Part shown: in pieces, positions 43,241 to 52,451 of the stretch | Layout of the letters: every line of letters starts with the position of its first letter | How positions within the stretch are numbered: the first letter of the stretch is position 1 | NCBI GenBank assembly: GCA_963977105.1 | Contig: CAXBNI010000001.1 | Span: forward strand, 1,054,001 to 1,118,000 | Source of the DNA: UBA2705 sp963977105 | GTDB taxonomy: Bacteria; Pseudomonadota; Alphaproteobacteria; Micavibrionales; Micavibrionaceae | Direction: 5' to 3' | Length of the DNA stretch: 64,000 nt | The notes under the pieces: model-generated | What the model was told of the DNA's origin: nothing | Databases searched by the model: none | What the model saw: only the letters and a program-made list of their open reading frames with translations | Program-made: the position numbers and the translations under genes

Positions 43241-43912
43241 TTACTTATAAGGTGTGGGGTAAATATACGACATTTTCTCAAGGTCTTCTTTTTGCGTTGA
43301 AAATGCCGCATGGCCTGCTTTCGGCACAAGGCCTTGCATATCTTCACGTGAATAAATCAGGTAAGGCAGTACAGTGACGCGCTCCTGTTCCCAACTATAA
43401 TGCCGCTCAATCACAGCGACTTGATCGATAGAAACCTCTAAGCCGCTCTCTTCGTTAAAATGTACCTTTACTGAAGACATCGGGCACTCATAAACATGCG
43501 GAGATTTTCTATAGATCGAAGGCTTATGTTCACCCTCATTCTCATACCATCCGTCACACATGCCGGCGCGGCTTATTTGTTCCGCACTTTGCATGGTTTG
43601 GTAAAACTCATCAGAACAATTCAGCAGCACATTTGTAATGGCGCTTTTGCCCTTGCCGTGAGTGACGGCCATTTCTATGTTTTGCGCATTAAAGAACGTT
43701 TCTTGCAAATCTCCGCGCTCATCAACCGTATTTAAAGCGATGAAACCATCAACGGAATGATAGGCGCGCGGGTCAACGCCATTGACGCGCGCTATATAAT
43801 TTCCAACAGTGAAGCCTATTTTCTCTAGGCGGCTTCTGTAATCAAGGTAAGCTTGTTCATTGATCAGCAGCTCAATGCCTTCACCAATTTTCCAATACAT
43901 AAACTCAGCCAT
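43241..43912 (-). CDS. Unknown soluble protein
   Basis: A 223-residue protein with an AGGGGA site before the ATG. I recognise no family. It is mixed alpha/beta with many aromatic residues (HHSVDGFIALNTVDE-type strands, IERHYSWEQERVTVLPYLIY) and three cysteines. No signal peptide or membrane helix is visible. The next upstream gene (44036-44875) is on the same strand after 123 bp of AT-rich DNA and may belong to the same unit. It is convergent with anmK. Confidence 0.65.
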   Translation of the reverse strand: MAEFMYWKIGEGIELLINEQAYLDYRSRLEKIGFTVGNYIARVNGVDPRAYHSVDGFIALNTVDERGDLQETFFNAQNIEMAVTHGKGKSAITNVLLNCSDEFYQTMQSAEQISRAGMCDGWYENEGEHKPSIYRKSPHVYECPMSSVKVHFNEESGLEVSIDQVAVIERHYSWEQERVTVLPYLIYSREDMQGLVPKAGHAAFSTQKEDLEKMSYIYPTPYK

Positions 43913-44035
43913 AAAATTCCCCTGTAAGCATTTATAATTTGATGTTTAATTTGCATAATATACAGCAAAATGTCAAGGTCTATAAATGCGTTCTACACGT
44001 AGTCATACATCATTGAATTATCACTTTGTGCAAAT

Positions 44036-44875
44036 TTAGCAGCTTGGCTTGGTGATGCTTTTGTAGAAATCTTTCTTACGCTGTGCGTCCCAATTATAGC
44101 TGAACAGCTCATTGCGTGTATTGTCTTGCCCCATAAATGGTATAGATGATGCACTGAAACGGATGAAGGTTCTAAAGCCATCGGCTGGGGCCGTATCTGG
44201 CTCATGCGGGCAATAGGCATTTAACAAATGCAGCGTATATGCTGGCGGGCGATATGGCGCAACGCCTTGGCAAGCCTGCGCCAATGCATTGAAGATTTCT
44301 TTCTTTTGCATTTGTGCAAGGTCACCACCTAACGGCGCTGCGTAAAATTTTGTTGGCAGCATATTACACACTGACATCTGGTGCTGAACCACTTGCGGGA
44401 TAATGCTCGCCTTTTGAAAGCCGTCAATATGCACACCTGATGGGCGGTGCGTGTCATCTTTTTTGACCATGCTTTGCTGTATCGTCAGATAGATATATTG
44501 ATCATCCAAATGTGGGTTAATCATGCGTTCCAATTCAATTTCACGCTTTAGCAAATCGCCATAATTATTCCATATAATTTGTGGGATGCGGTAATCTGTC
44601 TGTGGGAATTTAATCGGCAAGTCTTCGATATACATGCCCTCAGCCGTGATGAAGGATGCGTCTTGCGCATGAGGCACGGCGCAAATACCTTGCGGCGTTT
44701 GTACCGTCATAGAAAATTTTGATGTTAAACTCACAGGGTTATCAAAGGCTCTGCGGCTCGCGACACGATCAAAGATAGCCGGCAAATGCGCCATTGTTAA
44801 CCGGTTAGGCTGCCATATCGTCCCAACTTCATTGCGCGTTCTTTTTTGATATTCAAAACGTTGTTGATCCTGCAT
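44036..44875 (-). CDS. Putative 2-oxoglutarate/Fe(II)-type oxygenase-like protein
   Basis: A 279-residue protein with a possible iron-binding triad: an HxD pair at His149 and Asp151 (PSGVHIDGFQ), a distal His224 (NAYCPHEPD), and Arg235 or Arg239 (DGFRTFIRFS) at the spacing of a 2-oxoglutarate-binding Arg. Strands around these residues fit a double-stranded beta-helix. The first 110 residues are not like any family I know. Iron oxygenase is an inference from motif spacing only. It begins 62 bp from the end of alaS on the same strand and may be read from the alaS promoter. Confidence 0.45.
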   Translation of the reverse strand: MQDQQRFEYQKRTRNEVGTIWQPNRLTMAHLPAIFDRVASRRAFDNPVSLTSKFSMTVQTPQGICAVPHAQDASFITAEGMYIEDLPIKFPQTDYRIPQIIWNNYGDLLKREIELERMINPHLDDQYIYLTIQQSMVKKDDTHRPSGVHIDGFQKASIIPQVVQHQMSVCNMLPTKFYAAPLGGDLAQMQKKEIFNALAQACQGVAPYRPPAYTLHLLNAYCPHEPDTAPADGFRTFIRFSASSIPFMGQDNTRNELFSYNWDAQRKKDFYKSITKPSC

Positions 44876-44934
44876 TATTTCTCTCCCAAATACAATGCAG
44901 GACTTTAAAACGCGCGCGCCATTATGTCAAGAGC

Positions 44935-47586
44935 TTAGCTTGCCAAGTTACCTTCAATGGCGATGGCCGCGTCATTGGCCGCATTGGCATTCGGGCCGCC
45001 TGCTTGCGCCATATCGGGGCGCCCACCGCCGCCTTTACCGCCTAATGCCTCTGCGCCGACACGCACAAGGTCCACTGCGCTAATTTTATCTGTCAAATCA
45101 TCCGTAACGCCAACAACGATTGAGGCCTTGCCTTCATTGGTCGCAATTAACGCAATAACGCCAGAGCCGATTTTAGCCTTAAGCTCATCGGCCATAGGCT
45201 TGAGGTCTTTAGGTGGGAAACCATCAAGGACCTTTGCAATATATTGCACGCCGGCAACGTTTTTCACATCGTCATTATCCCCGCCTTGTCCGCCGCCCAT
45301 AGCTATTTTCTTACGCAACTGCGAGACTTCGACTTCAAGTTTTTTACGCTCATCCAGAATTTGTTCTAGGCGGTCGGAAAGCTCATCTGGTGTGGTCTTC
45401 ACACGGTTTGCAATTTTGGATAATTGCGCATCACGCTGATTAAAATATGACAATGCGGCCGCGCCAGCAATGCCTTCAATCCGACGCACGCCTGATGAAA
45501 CAGCGCTTTCTCCTGTAATTTTAAACAGACCAATATCACCCGTGCGGCGCGCATGCGTTCCTCCGCAAAGCTCAACTGAGAAATATCTGCCTTTAGCATC
45601 TTTTGTCCCCATTGTTAAAACGCGGACTTCATCATCGTATTTTTCGCCGAATAGTGCCATTGCGCCAGCTTCAACCGCCTCGTCTTTATTCATCAGACGG
45701 GTGAGCACCTCGCTATTGGCACGAATTTCATCGTTCACAATACGTTCAACTTCGGCGGTTTGCGCATCCGTTAATGGCACAGGCTGCGAAATATCAAAAC
45801 GCAAACGTTCAGGCGCGACGAGCGAGCCTTTTTGCGTGACATGATCACCCAAGACCTGACGCAGGGCGGCATGTACCAAATGCGTTGCCGAATGATGGGC
45901 GCGAATGTTTTCACGGCGTGCGTGGTCAACTTTCATTTCCAATGCATCACCAAGCTTGATTTCGCCCTCATTCACCGTCAGCTTATGAACGAATATTTTA
46001 CCAAGAACCTTAATGGTGTCAGTTACATCAGCTTTGCCTTTTGGCGCGCTAACTGTACCTGTATCACCAGCTTGACCGCCACTTTCACCGTAAAACGGGG
46101 TCTGGTTCGTGATGAGCAGAATTTCATCGCCTTTTTTTGCGCTATCGACGCGTTTACCATCATTGAGCAGCGCCTTGACAACGCCTTCGGCATGGTTGGT
46201 TTCATAACCCAAGAAGTCAGTCGTACCGACTTCATCTTCTAAATCAAACCAAACCTGTTCAAGCTTAGCATCACCGCTACCGCTCCATGCTGCGCGGGCT
46301 TTGGCTTTTTGCTCTTCCATGCATGTGTCAAAGCCGTCTTTATCAACATCAATTTCACGCTGACGGAGTGAATCTTGCGTTAAATCTAACGGAAAACCAA
46401 AAGTATCATAAAGTTTAAAGGCAACATTCCCGGCGAGGCTATCTCCTGCGCTGAGCTCAGATGTTTCCGCATCAAGCAACTTCATACCGCGGTCGAGCAT
46501 CGTTAAGAAACGGGTTTCTTCCATTTTCAAAGTTTCAGTAATCAAGCTTTCGGCGCGACGAAGTTCAGTGAAGTGTTCGCCCATTGAGCCGATTAATGTC
46601 GGGATGATTTTATAAAGCATCGCATCATTACTGCCAAGCAAGTAAGCGTGACGCATTGCACGGCGCATAATACGGCGCAATACATAACCGCGCCCTTCAT
46701 TTGAAGGCATAACGCCATCAGCCAACAAGAATGATGTTGCGCGGATATGGTCGGCAATCACACGATGCGAAGCAAAGTGGTTTTTGTCATCAGGGTCAAC
46801 ACCCGTTAAATCTGCGCTTTTCTCAATCAAGCCGCGCATAATATCAATATCGTAATTACAGTTAGACCCCATTAATGTCGCAGCAAGGCGCTCTAGCCCC
46901 ATGCCCGTATCAATAGATGGCTTTGGCAAATTCTCACGTATACCACCTTCGAGCTGATTATATTGCATGAAGACAAGGTTCCAAATTTCGATAAAGCGGT
47001 CGCCATCCTCGTCAGCGGAACCTGGCGGGCCACCCCAAATATGTTCGCCGTGGTCATAGAATATCTCGGTACACGGGCCGCAAGGGCCAGTATCGCCCAT
47101 TGACCAAAAATTATCAGACGTCGCTATACGGATGATTTTATCATCGCTAAGACCTGCGACTTTTTTCCAAATCTCTGCTGCTTCTTCATCTTCATGATAT
47201 ACGGTGACGAGCAATTTACTTTTATCAAGGCCGAGTTCCTTAGTGACCATTTCCCACGCAAAAGCAATCGCGTCCTCTTTGAAATAATCACCGAAAGAAA
47301 AATTACCGAGCATCTCAAAAAACGTATGGTGGCGCGCAGTATAACCAACATTTTCAAGGTCATTATGCTTGCCGCCAGCACGTACGCATTTTTGCGACGT
47401 TGTCGCACGGTTATAATCGCGCTCCTCGGCGCCAATGAATACATTCTTAAACTGGTTCATCCCCGCATTAGTAAACATTAATGTCGGGTCATTTTGTGGC
47501 ACAAGTGACGATGAAGAAACAATTTCATGCCCTTTATCTTTATAGTAGTTTAAAAAAGTTGAGCGAATTTCATTTACCGTTTTCAT
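44935..47586 (-). CDS. alaS: Alanyl-tRNA synthetase
   Basis: With the ATG at 47586, behind AAGGCAG, the protein is 883 residues; an ATG at 47604 has no ribosome binding site. The class II core opens NEIRSTFLNYYKDKGHEIV, with LMFTNAGMNQFK. The editing domain holds HHSATHLVHAALR and CGGTHARRTGDIG, and the C-terminal coiled coil and DHHA1-like domain follow (GGGGRPDMAQAGG). It charges tRNA-Ala and clears mis-charged Ser and Gly. The recA gene often found beside it is not in the window. Confidence 0.98.
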   Translation of the reverse strand: MKTVNEIRSTFLNYYKDKGHEIVSSSSLVPQNDPTLMFTNAGMNQFKNVFIGAEERDYNRATTSQKCVRAGGKHNDLENVGYTARHHTFFEMLGNFSFGDYFKEDAIAFAWEMVTKELGLDKSKLLVTVYHEDEEAAEIWKKVAGLSDDKIIRIATSDNFWSMGDTGPCGPCTEIFYDHGEHIWGGPPGSADEDGDRFIEIWNLVFMQYNQLEGGIRENLPKPSIDTGMGLERLAATLMGSNCNYDIDIMRGLIEKSADLTGVDPDDKNHFASHRVIADHIRATSFLLADGVMPSNEGRGYVLRRIMRRAMRHAYLLGSNDAMLYKIIPTLIGSMGEHFTELRRAESLITETLKMEETRFLTMLDRGMKLLDAETSELSAGDSLAGNVAFKLYDTFGFPLDLTQDSLRQREIDVDKDGFDTCMEEQKAKARAAWSGSGDAKLEQVWFDLEDEVGTTDFLGYETNHAEGVVKALLNDGKRVDSAKKGDEILLITNQTPFYGESGGQAGDTGTVSAPKGKADVTDTIKVLGKIFVHKLTVNEGEIKLGDALEMKVDHARRENIRAHHSATHLVHAALRQVLGDHVTQKGSLVAPERLRFDISQPVPLTDAQTAEVERIVNDEIRANSEVLTRLMNKDEAVEAGAMALFGEKYDDEVRVLTMGTKDAKGRYFSVELCGGTHARRTGDIGLFKITGESAVSSGVRRIEGIAGAAALSYFNQRDAQLSKIANRVKTTPDELSDRLEQILDERKKLEVEVSQLRKKIAMGGGQGGDNDDVKNVAGVQYIAKVLDGFPPKDLKPMADELKAKIGSGVIALIATNEGKASIVVGVTDDLTDKISAVDLVRVGAEALGGKGGGGRPDMAQAGGPNANAANDAAIAIEGNLAS

Positions 47587-47713
47587 CGTGTGCTGCCTTA
47601 TCATATTGCTATGTATTTTATAAATTTCAACTTACGACTATAAAGAAATTTCATGTCTTCTTGCAAGCGCAAAGGCAATTATACAAGGCTGATCGCGCAT
47701 ATTTATGAAATGG

Positions 47714-47742
47714 TTTGACACTCTATGGCTCGCAAATTAAAA
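47714..47742 (+). promoter_or_regulatory. Predicted sigma-70 promoter for the 166-aa gene
   Basis: TTGACA (47714-47719), a 17-bp spacer and TAAAAA (47737-47742) match the housekeeping pattern, the -35 perfectly. The start point would fall about 30 bases before the ATG at 47781, close to its GAGGAG site. Confidence 0.5.
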
Positions 47743-47780
47743 ATATAAACATACAAATAAAATATTGAGGAGTTTTTCTT

Positions 47781-48281
47781 ATGGGCATATCAGATGCATT
47801 TAATGAGCTGTTTTCGGATTCTCCCGAGCAATGGTCAGAAGTCGCGAGTCAATACACAGCCCTAAGCTGCGAAGAAAAGCATGACGCGTATTTAGAAAGC
47901 TCTATCAAATCAGCCAACGCACTTAAAGACATGTTTAATGACATGATTTTCCGTATGGATAAGCATAATTTATATATTGCCGGTCATATATTTGAAGAAA
48001 TGCCTGTCGACGCACAGAAAAGCATCATCGACTTTGCATTACATAGCTGCGAAGAAGCAGAAGGCGAAGATAATTACATGAGTAATTACCCCCAGTATTT
48101 GGAGCTTCGCGCCCAAAGCGAACGCTTTGCGAAGAATTTCCACCTACTGCCGACCAACACGCAGATTTTTTATCGTGAAGCACTGAAGAACATGAGCCAA
48201 ACGATTTTTAAATCTTTGCATGTTGCCGCAGGACATTATGAACATGAAATAACAAAACACATGAAATTTGACCCCGAATAA
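47781..48281 (+). CDS. Unknown helical protein
   Basis: A 166-residue acidic protein with a strong GAGGAG site. The sequence is almost wholly helical, with many Glu, Asp, His and aromatic residues, and no signal peptide or transmembrane helix (MDKHNLYIAGHIFEEMPVDA, HVAAGHYEHEITKHMKFDP). I recognise no family. It lies 31 bp before the HIT gene on the same strand and is probably co-transcribed. Confidence 0.7.
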   Translation: MGISDAFNELFSDSPEQWSEVASQYTALSCEEKHDAYLESSIKSANALKDMFNDMIFRMDKHNLYIAGHIFEEMPVDAQKSIIDFALHSCEEAEGEDNYMSNYPQYLELRAQSERFAKNFHLLPTNTQIFYREALKNMSQTIFKSLHVAAGHYEHEITKHMKFDPE

Positions 48282-48312
48282 ATACGGCGCAAATTATAAG
48301 GACAACAAGGCC

Positions 48313-48675
48313 ATGGCTTACGACCAAGACAATATATTCGCCAAAATTTTGCGTGCAGACATTCCGTGCAGCGCCGTTTTTGAGAATGACTTTGTGCTCG
48401 CTTTTCAAGATATTGCCCCGCAAGCTAAAACACATATTTTGGTCATTCCTAAAGGCGCATATACAGATATTGTTGATTTTAGTGAAAATGGCAGCGCGCA
48501 GGAAGTTCATGAGTTTTACAAAGCCGCAGCCCATATTGCCCGTGAAAACGGCCTGACGGAAAACGGCTTTCGTTCCATTGCCAATACAGGCGCCTGGGGC
48601 GGGCAGGAAGTCCCGCATTTCCACCTACACCTTTTAGGCGGCGAAGTGATCGGCCCCATGGTTTCTGCCAAGTAG
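48313..48675 (+). CDS. HIT-family (HinT-like) nucleotide hydrolase
   Basis: The ATG at 48313, after AAGG, gives 120 residues, normal for HinT; the frame from 48268 overlaps the previous gene. It has IFAKILRADIPCSAVFENDF, LVIPKGAYTD and the histidine triad VPHFHLHLLGG. HinT proteins hydrolyse adenosine phosphoramidates. It is convergent with the SDR gene, with seven bases between the stops. Confidence 0.93.
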   Translation: MAYDQDNIFAKILRADIPCSAVFENDFVLAFQDIAPQAKTHILVIPKGAYTDIVDFSENGSAQEVHEFYKAAAHIARENGLTENGFRSIANTGAWGGQEVPHFHLHLLGGEVIGPMVSAK

Positions 48676-48682
48676 TTAGGCC

Positions 48683-49474
48683 TTATTCCGCAGTAATATT
48701 CGCAGGCTTACTCGGGAAACGAGACAGCAGCGCCAGCGCCCATGAAGATGGCAACATCCCAATAAAGCCCGCAATTAAATATGTCGGCAGCGGAAATGCA
48801 ATCCGTCCTTTGTTTTTATCCAGCGCCCTCGCCATATATGCAGCCGCTTTATCAGCAGGCATTAAAAACGGCATTTTATAGGGGTTGATGTCCGTCATCG
48901 GCGTTTTGATGAAGCCCGGGCAGATGACATTTATTTTTACGCCATCTTTTTTATACGCCCCGCGCAGCGACTCGCCGTAAATACGCACTGCCGCTTTTGA
49001 TGCCGCATAAGCAGGCGCCGTTGGCCATGCAGAAAAACTCGCCAGTGAACTCATAATCGCAATTTGTCCTGTCTGGCGCTCTTGCATACGCGATATAATT
49101 GGGCTGACTGTATTAATTACGCCATTTATATTAATGTCGAAAACATCCTTCACTTGCTGCGGATCTTCGCTAATCGCGCTCATGCTCCCATCAGCCTTGC
49201 CCGTGCCGCCCGATATGCCCGCATTAGCGATTAACAAATTAATTTGAAAACGGCGGTCCATATCAACCAACCAAGGCGAAATTACATCACGTGCCCGCAC
49301 GTCAAGCATCGCGCTATGAACTTCAGCACCAAGGTCACGGCATGCGCCTGTGACATCTTGCAAGCGCTCAGGGTTACGGCCTGTCAAAATTAGGCGGACG
49401 CCATCACACGCATAATGCAGCGCCAAAGCATGCCCGATTCCGCTTGTTGCGCCTGTAATTAATATCGTTTTCAT
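48683..49474 (-). CDS. Short-chain dehydrogenase/reductase
   Basis: The ATG at 49474 gives 263 residues and places the Rossmann motif at the start (TILITGATSGIGHALAL); a longer frame from 49516 is not conserved-looking. Catalytic residues fit the classical type: Ser in IMSSLASFSAW and Tyr-x3-Lys in PAYAASKAAVRIYG, with NAGISGG before them. A hydrophobic C-terminus (PTYLIAGFIGMLPSSWALAL) may be a membrane anchor. Substrate is unknown. Confidence 0.9.
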   Translation of the reverse strand: MKTILITGATSGIGHALALHYACDGVRLILTGRNPERLQDVTGACRDLGAEVHSAMLDVRARDVISPWLVDMDRRFQINLLIANAGISGGTGKADGSMSAISEDPQQVKDVFDININGVINTVSPIISRMQERQTGQIAIMSSLASFSAWPTAPAYAASKAAVRIYGESLRGAYKKDGVKINVICPGFIKTPMTDINPYKMPFLMPADKAAAYMARALDKNKGRIAFPLPTYLIAGFIGMLPSSWALALLSRFPSKPANITAE

Positions 49475-49582
49475 ACCCAGCTTTGTCCATCTCTCGTAAT
49501 TCAATATTGCATTCAAATTTTATGGCGTTAATATAGATGAAATTTTTTACAATTACCAATACATAGCTGAGCACATCTTTAT

Positions 49583-50230
49583 ATGACAGAATCAAGTTTA
49601 AAACGCCGCGGCCTCATGTTCGTTCTCTCCTCTCCTTCTGGCGCAGGAAAGACAACGATAACGCGCGCATTACTTGATGATAACGCGGATGCTGTTATCT
49701 CTATTTCTGCCACTACGCGCCAAAGACGAGCAGGAGAAGCACATGGTCAGGACTACTATTTTATTGATATGGCTGAGTTTAATGAAATGGTTGCCAAGGG
49801 TGACATGCTCGAACACGCCAAAGTTTTTGGCAATTATTACGGCACGCCACGCGGCCCCGTAGAAGCCGCATTGGAAGCCGGCAAAGACATTATATTTGAT
49901 ATTGACTGGCAAGGCACACAGCAGCTTGCTGAAATTGCACGCGATGATTTGGTGACAGTCTTCGTCCTGCCGCCATCTTCAGAAGAATTAGAGCGTCGCC
50001 TGAACAATCGGGCACGCGACACACGCGAAAAACAAGAAGACATTTCAGGACGCATGGCCAAGGCTGCGGATGAAATGTCGCATTACTCTGAATATGATTA
50101 CGTGCTGATTAATACAGATGTTGATACCACGATTAAAAATGCTCAAATGATTTTAGATGCAGAGCGTATGCGCCGCCGCCGCCAAAAAGGCTTATCGGAC
50201 ATGGTACGCGGCATGATGAACGGCCTTTAG
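49583..50230 (+). CDS. gmk: Guanylate kinase
   Basis: A 215-residue enzyme with P-loop SSPSGAGKTTITRALL, GMP-binding ISATTRQRRAGEAHGQDYYF, and FGNYYGTPRGPVEAAL. It converts GMP to GDP. It is convergent with rpoZ across a shared terminator; in many genomes gmk and rpoZ are neighbours on one strand, so the convergent order here is a local variation. Confidence 0.97.
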   Translation: MTESSLKRRGLMFVLSSPSGAGKTTITRALLDDNADAVISISATTRQRRAGEAHGQDYYFIDMAEFNEMVAKGDMLEHAKVFGNYYGTPRGPVEAALEAGKDIIFDIDWQGTQQLAEIARDDLVTVFVLPPSSEELERRLNNRARDTREKQEDISGRMAKAADEMSHYSEYDYVLINTDVDTTIKNAQMILDAERMRRRRQKGLSDMVRGMMNGL

Positions 50231-50264
50231 TTCGACATTTGCCGTCCGCCCCAAGTTTCACACA

Positions 50265-50288
50265 TAAAAAAAGCGGCCTAAGCCGCTT
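50265..50288 (-). terminator. Terminator between gmk and rpoZ
   Basis: AAGCGGC (50271-50277) and GCCGCTT (50282-50288) form a perfect 7-bp stem with a 4-nt loop; the minus strand then has six T. It clearly serves rpoZ. The plus side has only a weak T-rich run but may also help gmk. Confidence 0.8.
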
Positions 50289-50315
50289 CTTCTGATTTTT
50301 ATAAGACTTTTCAGA

Positions 50316-50702
50316 TTACTCTGCCGTCTTCTCTTCCGTAGCACCTGCAATCGCATCAAGAGATGGCGCCGCTTCGCCTTCTTCTTTCGCTTTAGCTTCA
50401 AGCTCAGCGCCGTTTACCCACTCTTCTTCGCCATCCATCATTTCGATTTCAGCTTCGTCTTCATCATCCTGCATATGGATCACACGCTGATGAGAACGGG
50501 TCAATTCTTCTTTGAGGTCTGTCGGCGCAACGAGGTCTTCTGCGATTTCGCGCAGAGCAACAACAGGGTTTTTATCGTTGTCACGGTCAACAAGTAACTG
50601 CGCACCAGCGCCAATTTTGCGCGCACGCTGTGCGGCAACCATTACAAGCTCAAAACGGTTTGTGACTTTATCAATACAATCTTCTACGGTTACGCGCGCC
50701 AT
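50316..50702 (-). CDS. rpoZ: RNA polymerase omega subunit
   Basis: A 128-residue protein whose first 70 residues are omega: MARVTVEDCIDKVTNRFELV, AAQRARKIGAGAQLLV, NPVVALREIAE. The last 55 residues are a strongly acidic, low-complexity tail found in alphaproteobacterial omega. It helps fold the beta' subunit. AAGG precedes the ATG. Confidence 0.96.
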   Translation of the reverse strand: MARVTVEDCIDKVTNRFELVMVAAQRARKIGAGAQLLVDRDNDKNPVVALREIAEDLVAPTDLKEELTRSHQRVIHMQDDEDEAEIEMMDGEEEWVNGAELEAKAKEEGEAAPSLDAIAGATEEKTAE

Positions 50703-51080
50703 TTTGCTGCCTTACTTTTATATGTTTCTATATGTTCAAATCTTGCACTTCGTATGTACGACACTTGCCTTAGTAGACACTAACGCCATACGATATATTA
50801 TTAATTGCTATGTTTTATAACGCCTGAGCGCAGCTTATTCAAGCAAAATATACCCATATATATATTTAATCATAAAACTGACGCGTTATGAAAAAACCCT
50901 TGCCTTCTTCGCCCTTATATTATAATCTCTTAATATACATATTTGTTATGCCCTAAATAAATCAGCCAATGCACCTTTACGTATTTACTGTGTAAACTTT
51001 AGTGTAGTAGTATGCCTAAAGGATTTTGTTAACCGCGACGAAGTCTTAGGATAATAGGCCGTGCATATAACATAAAAGAA
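50703..51080. other. Divergent intergenic region between rpoZ and the NYN gene
   Basis: These 378 bases hold no gene I can support. They should carry two divergent promoters. A possible plus-strand pair is TTGCCT (50900-50905) with TATAAT (50921-50926), but the spacer is only 15 bp. Several AT-rich palindromes (such as the run of TATATA near 50857) are present. A 22-codon plus-strand frame at 50888 has no ribosome binding site. Confidence 0.5.
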
Positions 51081-51737
51081 ATGAGTACAATGAGCAGCAA
51101 CATAAAAAACCAAAACATAAAAGGCATCCCCTTTTACCCCGAAGAAAAACTCGCTATTTTTATTGATGGCTCAAACCTCTATGCCGCAGCCAAGGCTCTA
51201 GACTTTGATATTGATTACAAAGCGCTGCTCAAATGGTCAACAGAACAAGGCCGACTTGTGCGTTCATTTTATTACACCGCCATTATCGAAGACCAAGAAT
51301 ACTCCCCCATCAAGCCACTAGTCGACTGGCTTGATTACAATGGATACAGTATGGTTACCAAGCCAACACGCGAGTACATTGACAGCGAAGGCCGCCGTAA
51401 GGTTAAAGGCAATATGGACATAGAATTAACCGTCGACATGATGGAAATTGCCGACCGCGTTGACCATATTATGTTATTTTCAGGTGACGGTGACTTCCGC
51501 CGCCTTATTGAGGCCGTACAGCGTAAGGGCGTGCGCGTCACCGTTGTCAGCACCATACGTACAAAGCCGCCTATGGTTTCCGATGATCTAAGACGACAAG
51601 CTGACCATTTCCTCGATCTCGACATACTCGGTGATTATATCGCCCGCGAAGATTTCACCCCCACACCAAAGCATAAAAAACTCGAGACGGCTGGCAATAC
51701 AAAGCCTGCAGACAATTTTGTAGAAGAGCTCGCCTAA
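51081..51737 (+). CDS. NYN-domain (LabA-like) protein, putative RNase
   Basis: A 218-residue protein with a PIN-like NYN domain. Key acidic positions are in LAIFIDGSNLYAAAK, GNMDIELTVDMMEIAD and IMLFSGDGDFRRLIEAVQRKG, followed by VRVTVVS and the DDLRRQADHFLDLDIL end. These match the LabA/DUF88 group, thought to be metal-dependent RNases. The tail of about 35 residues is polar. It stands alone, with a terminator after it. Confidence 0.9.
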   Translation: MSTMSSNIKNQNIKGIPFYPEEKLAIFIDGSNLYAAAKALDFDIDYKALLKWSTEQGRLVRSFYYTAIIEDQEYSPIKPLVDWLDYNGYSMVTKPTREYIDSEGRRKVKGNMDIELTVDMMEIADRVDHIMLFSGDGDFRRLIEAVQRKGVRVTVVSTIRTKPPMVSDDLRRQADHFLDLDILGDYIAREDFTPTPKHKKLETAGNTKPADNFVEELA

Positions 51738-51784
51738 AACCAATCGGCCAATCTACTTAATCTATGCTGCTGCCCTTATTATGA

Positions 51785-51814
51785 AGCGCCACACAGATTG
51801 TATGGCGCTTTTTC
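51785..51814 (+). terminator. Terminator after the NYN gene
   Basis: AGCGCCA (51785-51791) and TGGCGCT (51803-51809) form a perfect stem with an 11-nt loop, then TTTTTC. It lies about 48 bp past the stop. Confidence 0.8.
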
Positions 51815-51890
51815 TATGATCCATTCTATATTTTGTTTCATGAAATTAGCAGCTTATTAAGGAAGTTAGGGTATTTTGTAACTATCAAAT

Positions 51891-51920
51891 TTGTATTTTT
51901 ATGCTTAAATATCATATAAT
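51891..51920 (+). promoter_or_regulatory. Predicted promoter of the three-gene operon 51974-54453
   Basis: TTGTAT (51891-51896), an 18-bp spacer and TATAAT (51915-51920) give a perfect -10 and a moderate -35. The AT-rich stretch upstream could act as an UP-like element. The start would lie about 45 bases before the ATG at 51974. Confidence 0.5.
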
Positions 51921-51973
51921 ATGTACATAGTATAAATTCTCGAGTTACAAAAGTAAGGTTTAAGGACATAAAG

Positions 51974-52450
51974 ATGAACGCAAGCGCTGCGGAAGCACAG
52001 AAAAAACAAGAGCCCGATAACAAGCTTAAAATGTTTGAGCATCCGGGCGAGCAGGCTCCTGTTTTATCGTCTATTAACGACAGCATGAAGTTTGATTTGA
52101 TCATTAATGACAAACAAAAATCTATGCTAATTGTCGACAAGCCATTTGCAGAGGTGCTCTATTGGGCTGAATATGACCTTGACCTTGACGAATTATTTTT
52201 TGTTACTGTGCGCGGCAAGATCCTGCCCTTAGGTAAACCTGTGGCAACAATGTTTAGGCCTTACATGTCACAGGCCACATATATTACAGCAGTAAGAATG
52301 CAAGATGAAAAACTTGCTGACACGCAGCGCGTCCCATTAATAGTCAGGCTTGACGGCGCACAGTTTAATCGTGTTGCCCATGCGCCTATTATTGGCAGCC
52401 CGACTGCTGCTGAGACCAGCGCAAAACCACAAAAAACTGAGGGGGCTTAA
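51974..52450 (+). CDS. Unknown protein with a divergent W-x-E-Y domain (copy 3)
   Basis: A 158-residue soluble protein behind AAGGACA. Its middle part, residues about 40-90, reads MLIVDKPFAEVLYWAEYDLD followed by LFFVTVRGKILPLG. This matches the pattern L-V-D-x-P-x-x-V-x-x-W-x-E-Y...F-x-x-V...G-x-I of the domains in 21899-22474 and 21365-21772. Unlike those it has no membrane helix; it has a polar N-terminus and Lys/Ala tail. It is the first of three genes one base apart. Similarity is weak and needs a profile search. Confidence 0.65.
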   Translation: MNASAAEAQKKQEPDNKLKMFEHPGEQAPVLSSINDSMKFDLIINDKQKSMLIVDKPFAEVLYWAEYDLDLDELFFVTVRGKILPLGKPVATMFRPYMSQATYITAVRMQDEKLADTQRVPLIVRLDGAQFNRVAHAPIIGSPTAAETSAKPQKTEGA

Positions 52451-52451
52451 A

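Noticed and set aside
50888..50956. 22-codon plus-strand frame in the rpoZ-NYN gap
   Set aside because: No ribosome binding site; overlaps the only promoter-like sequence.
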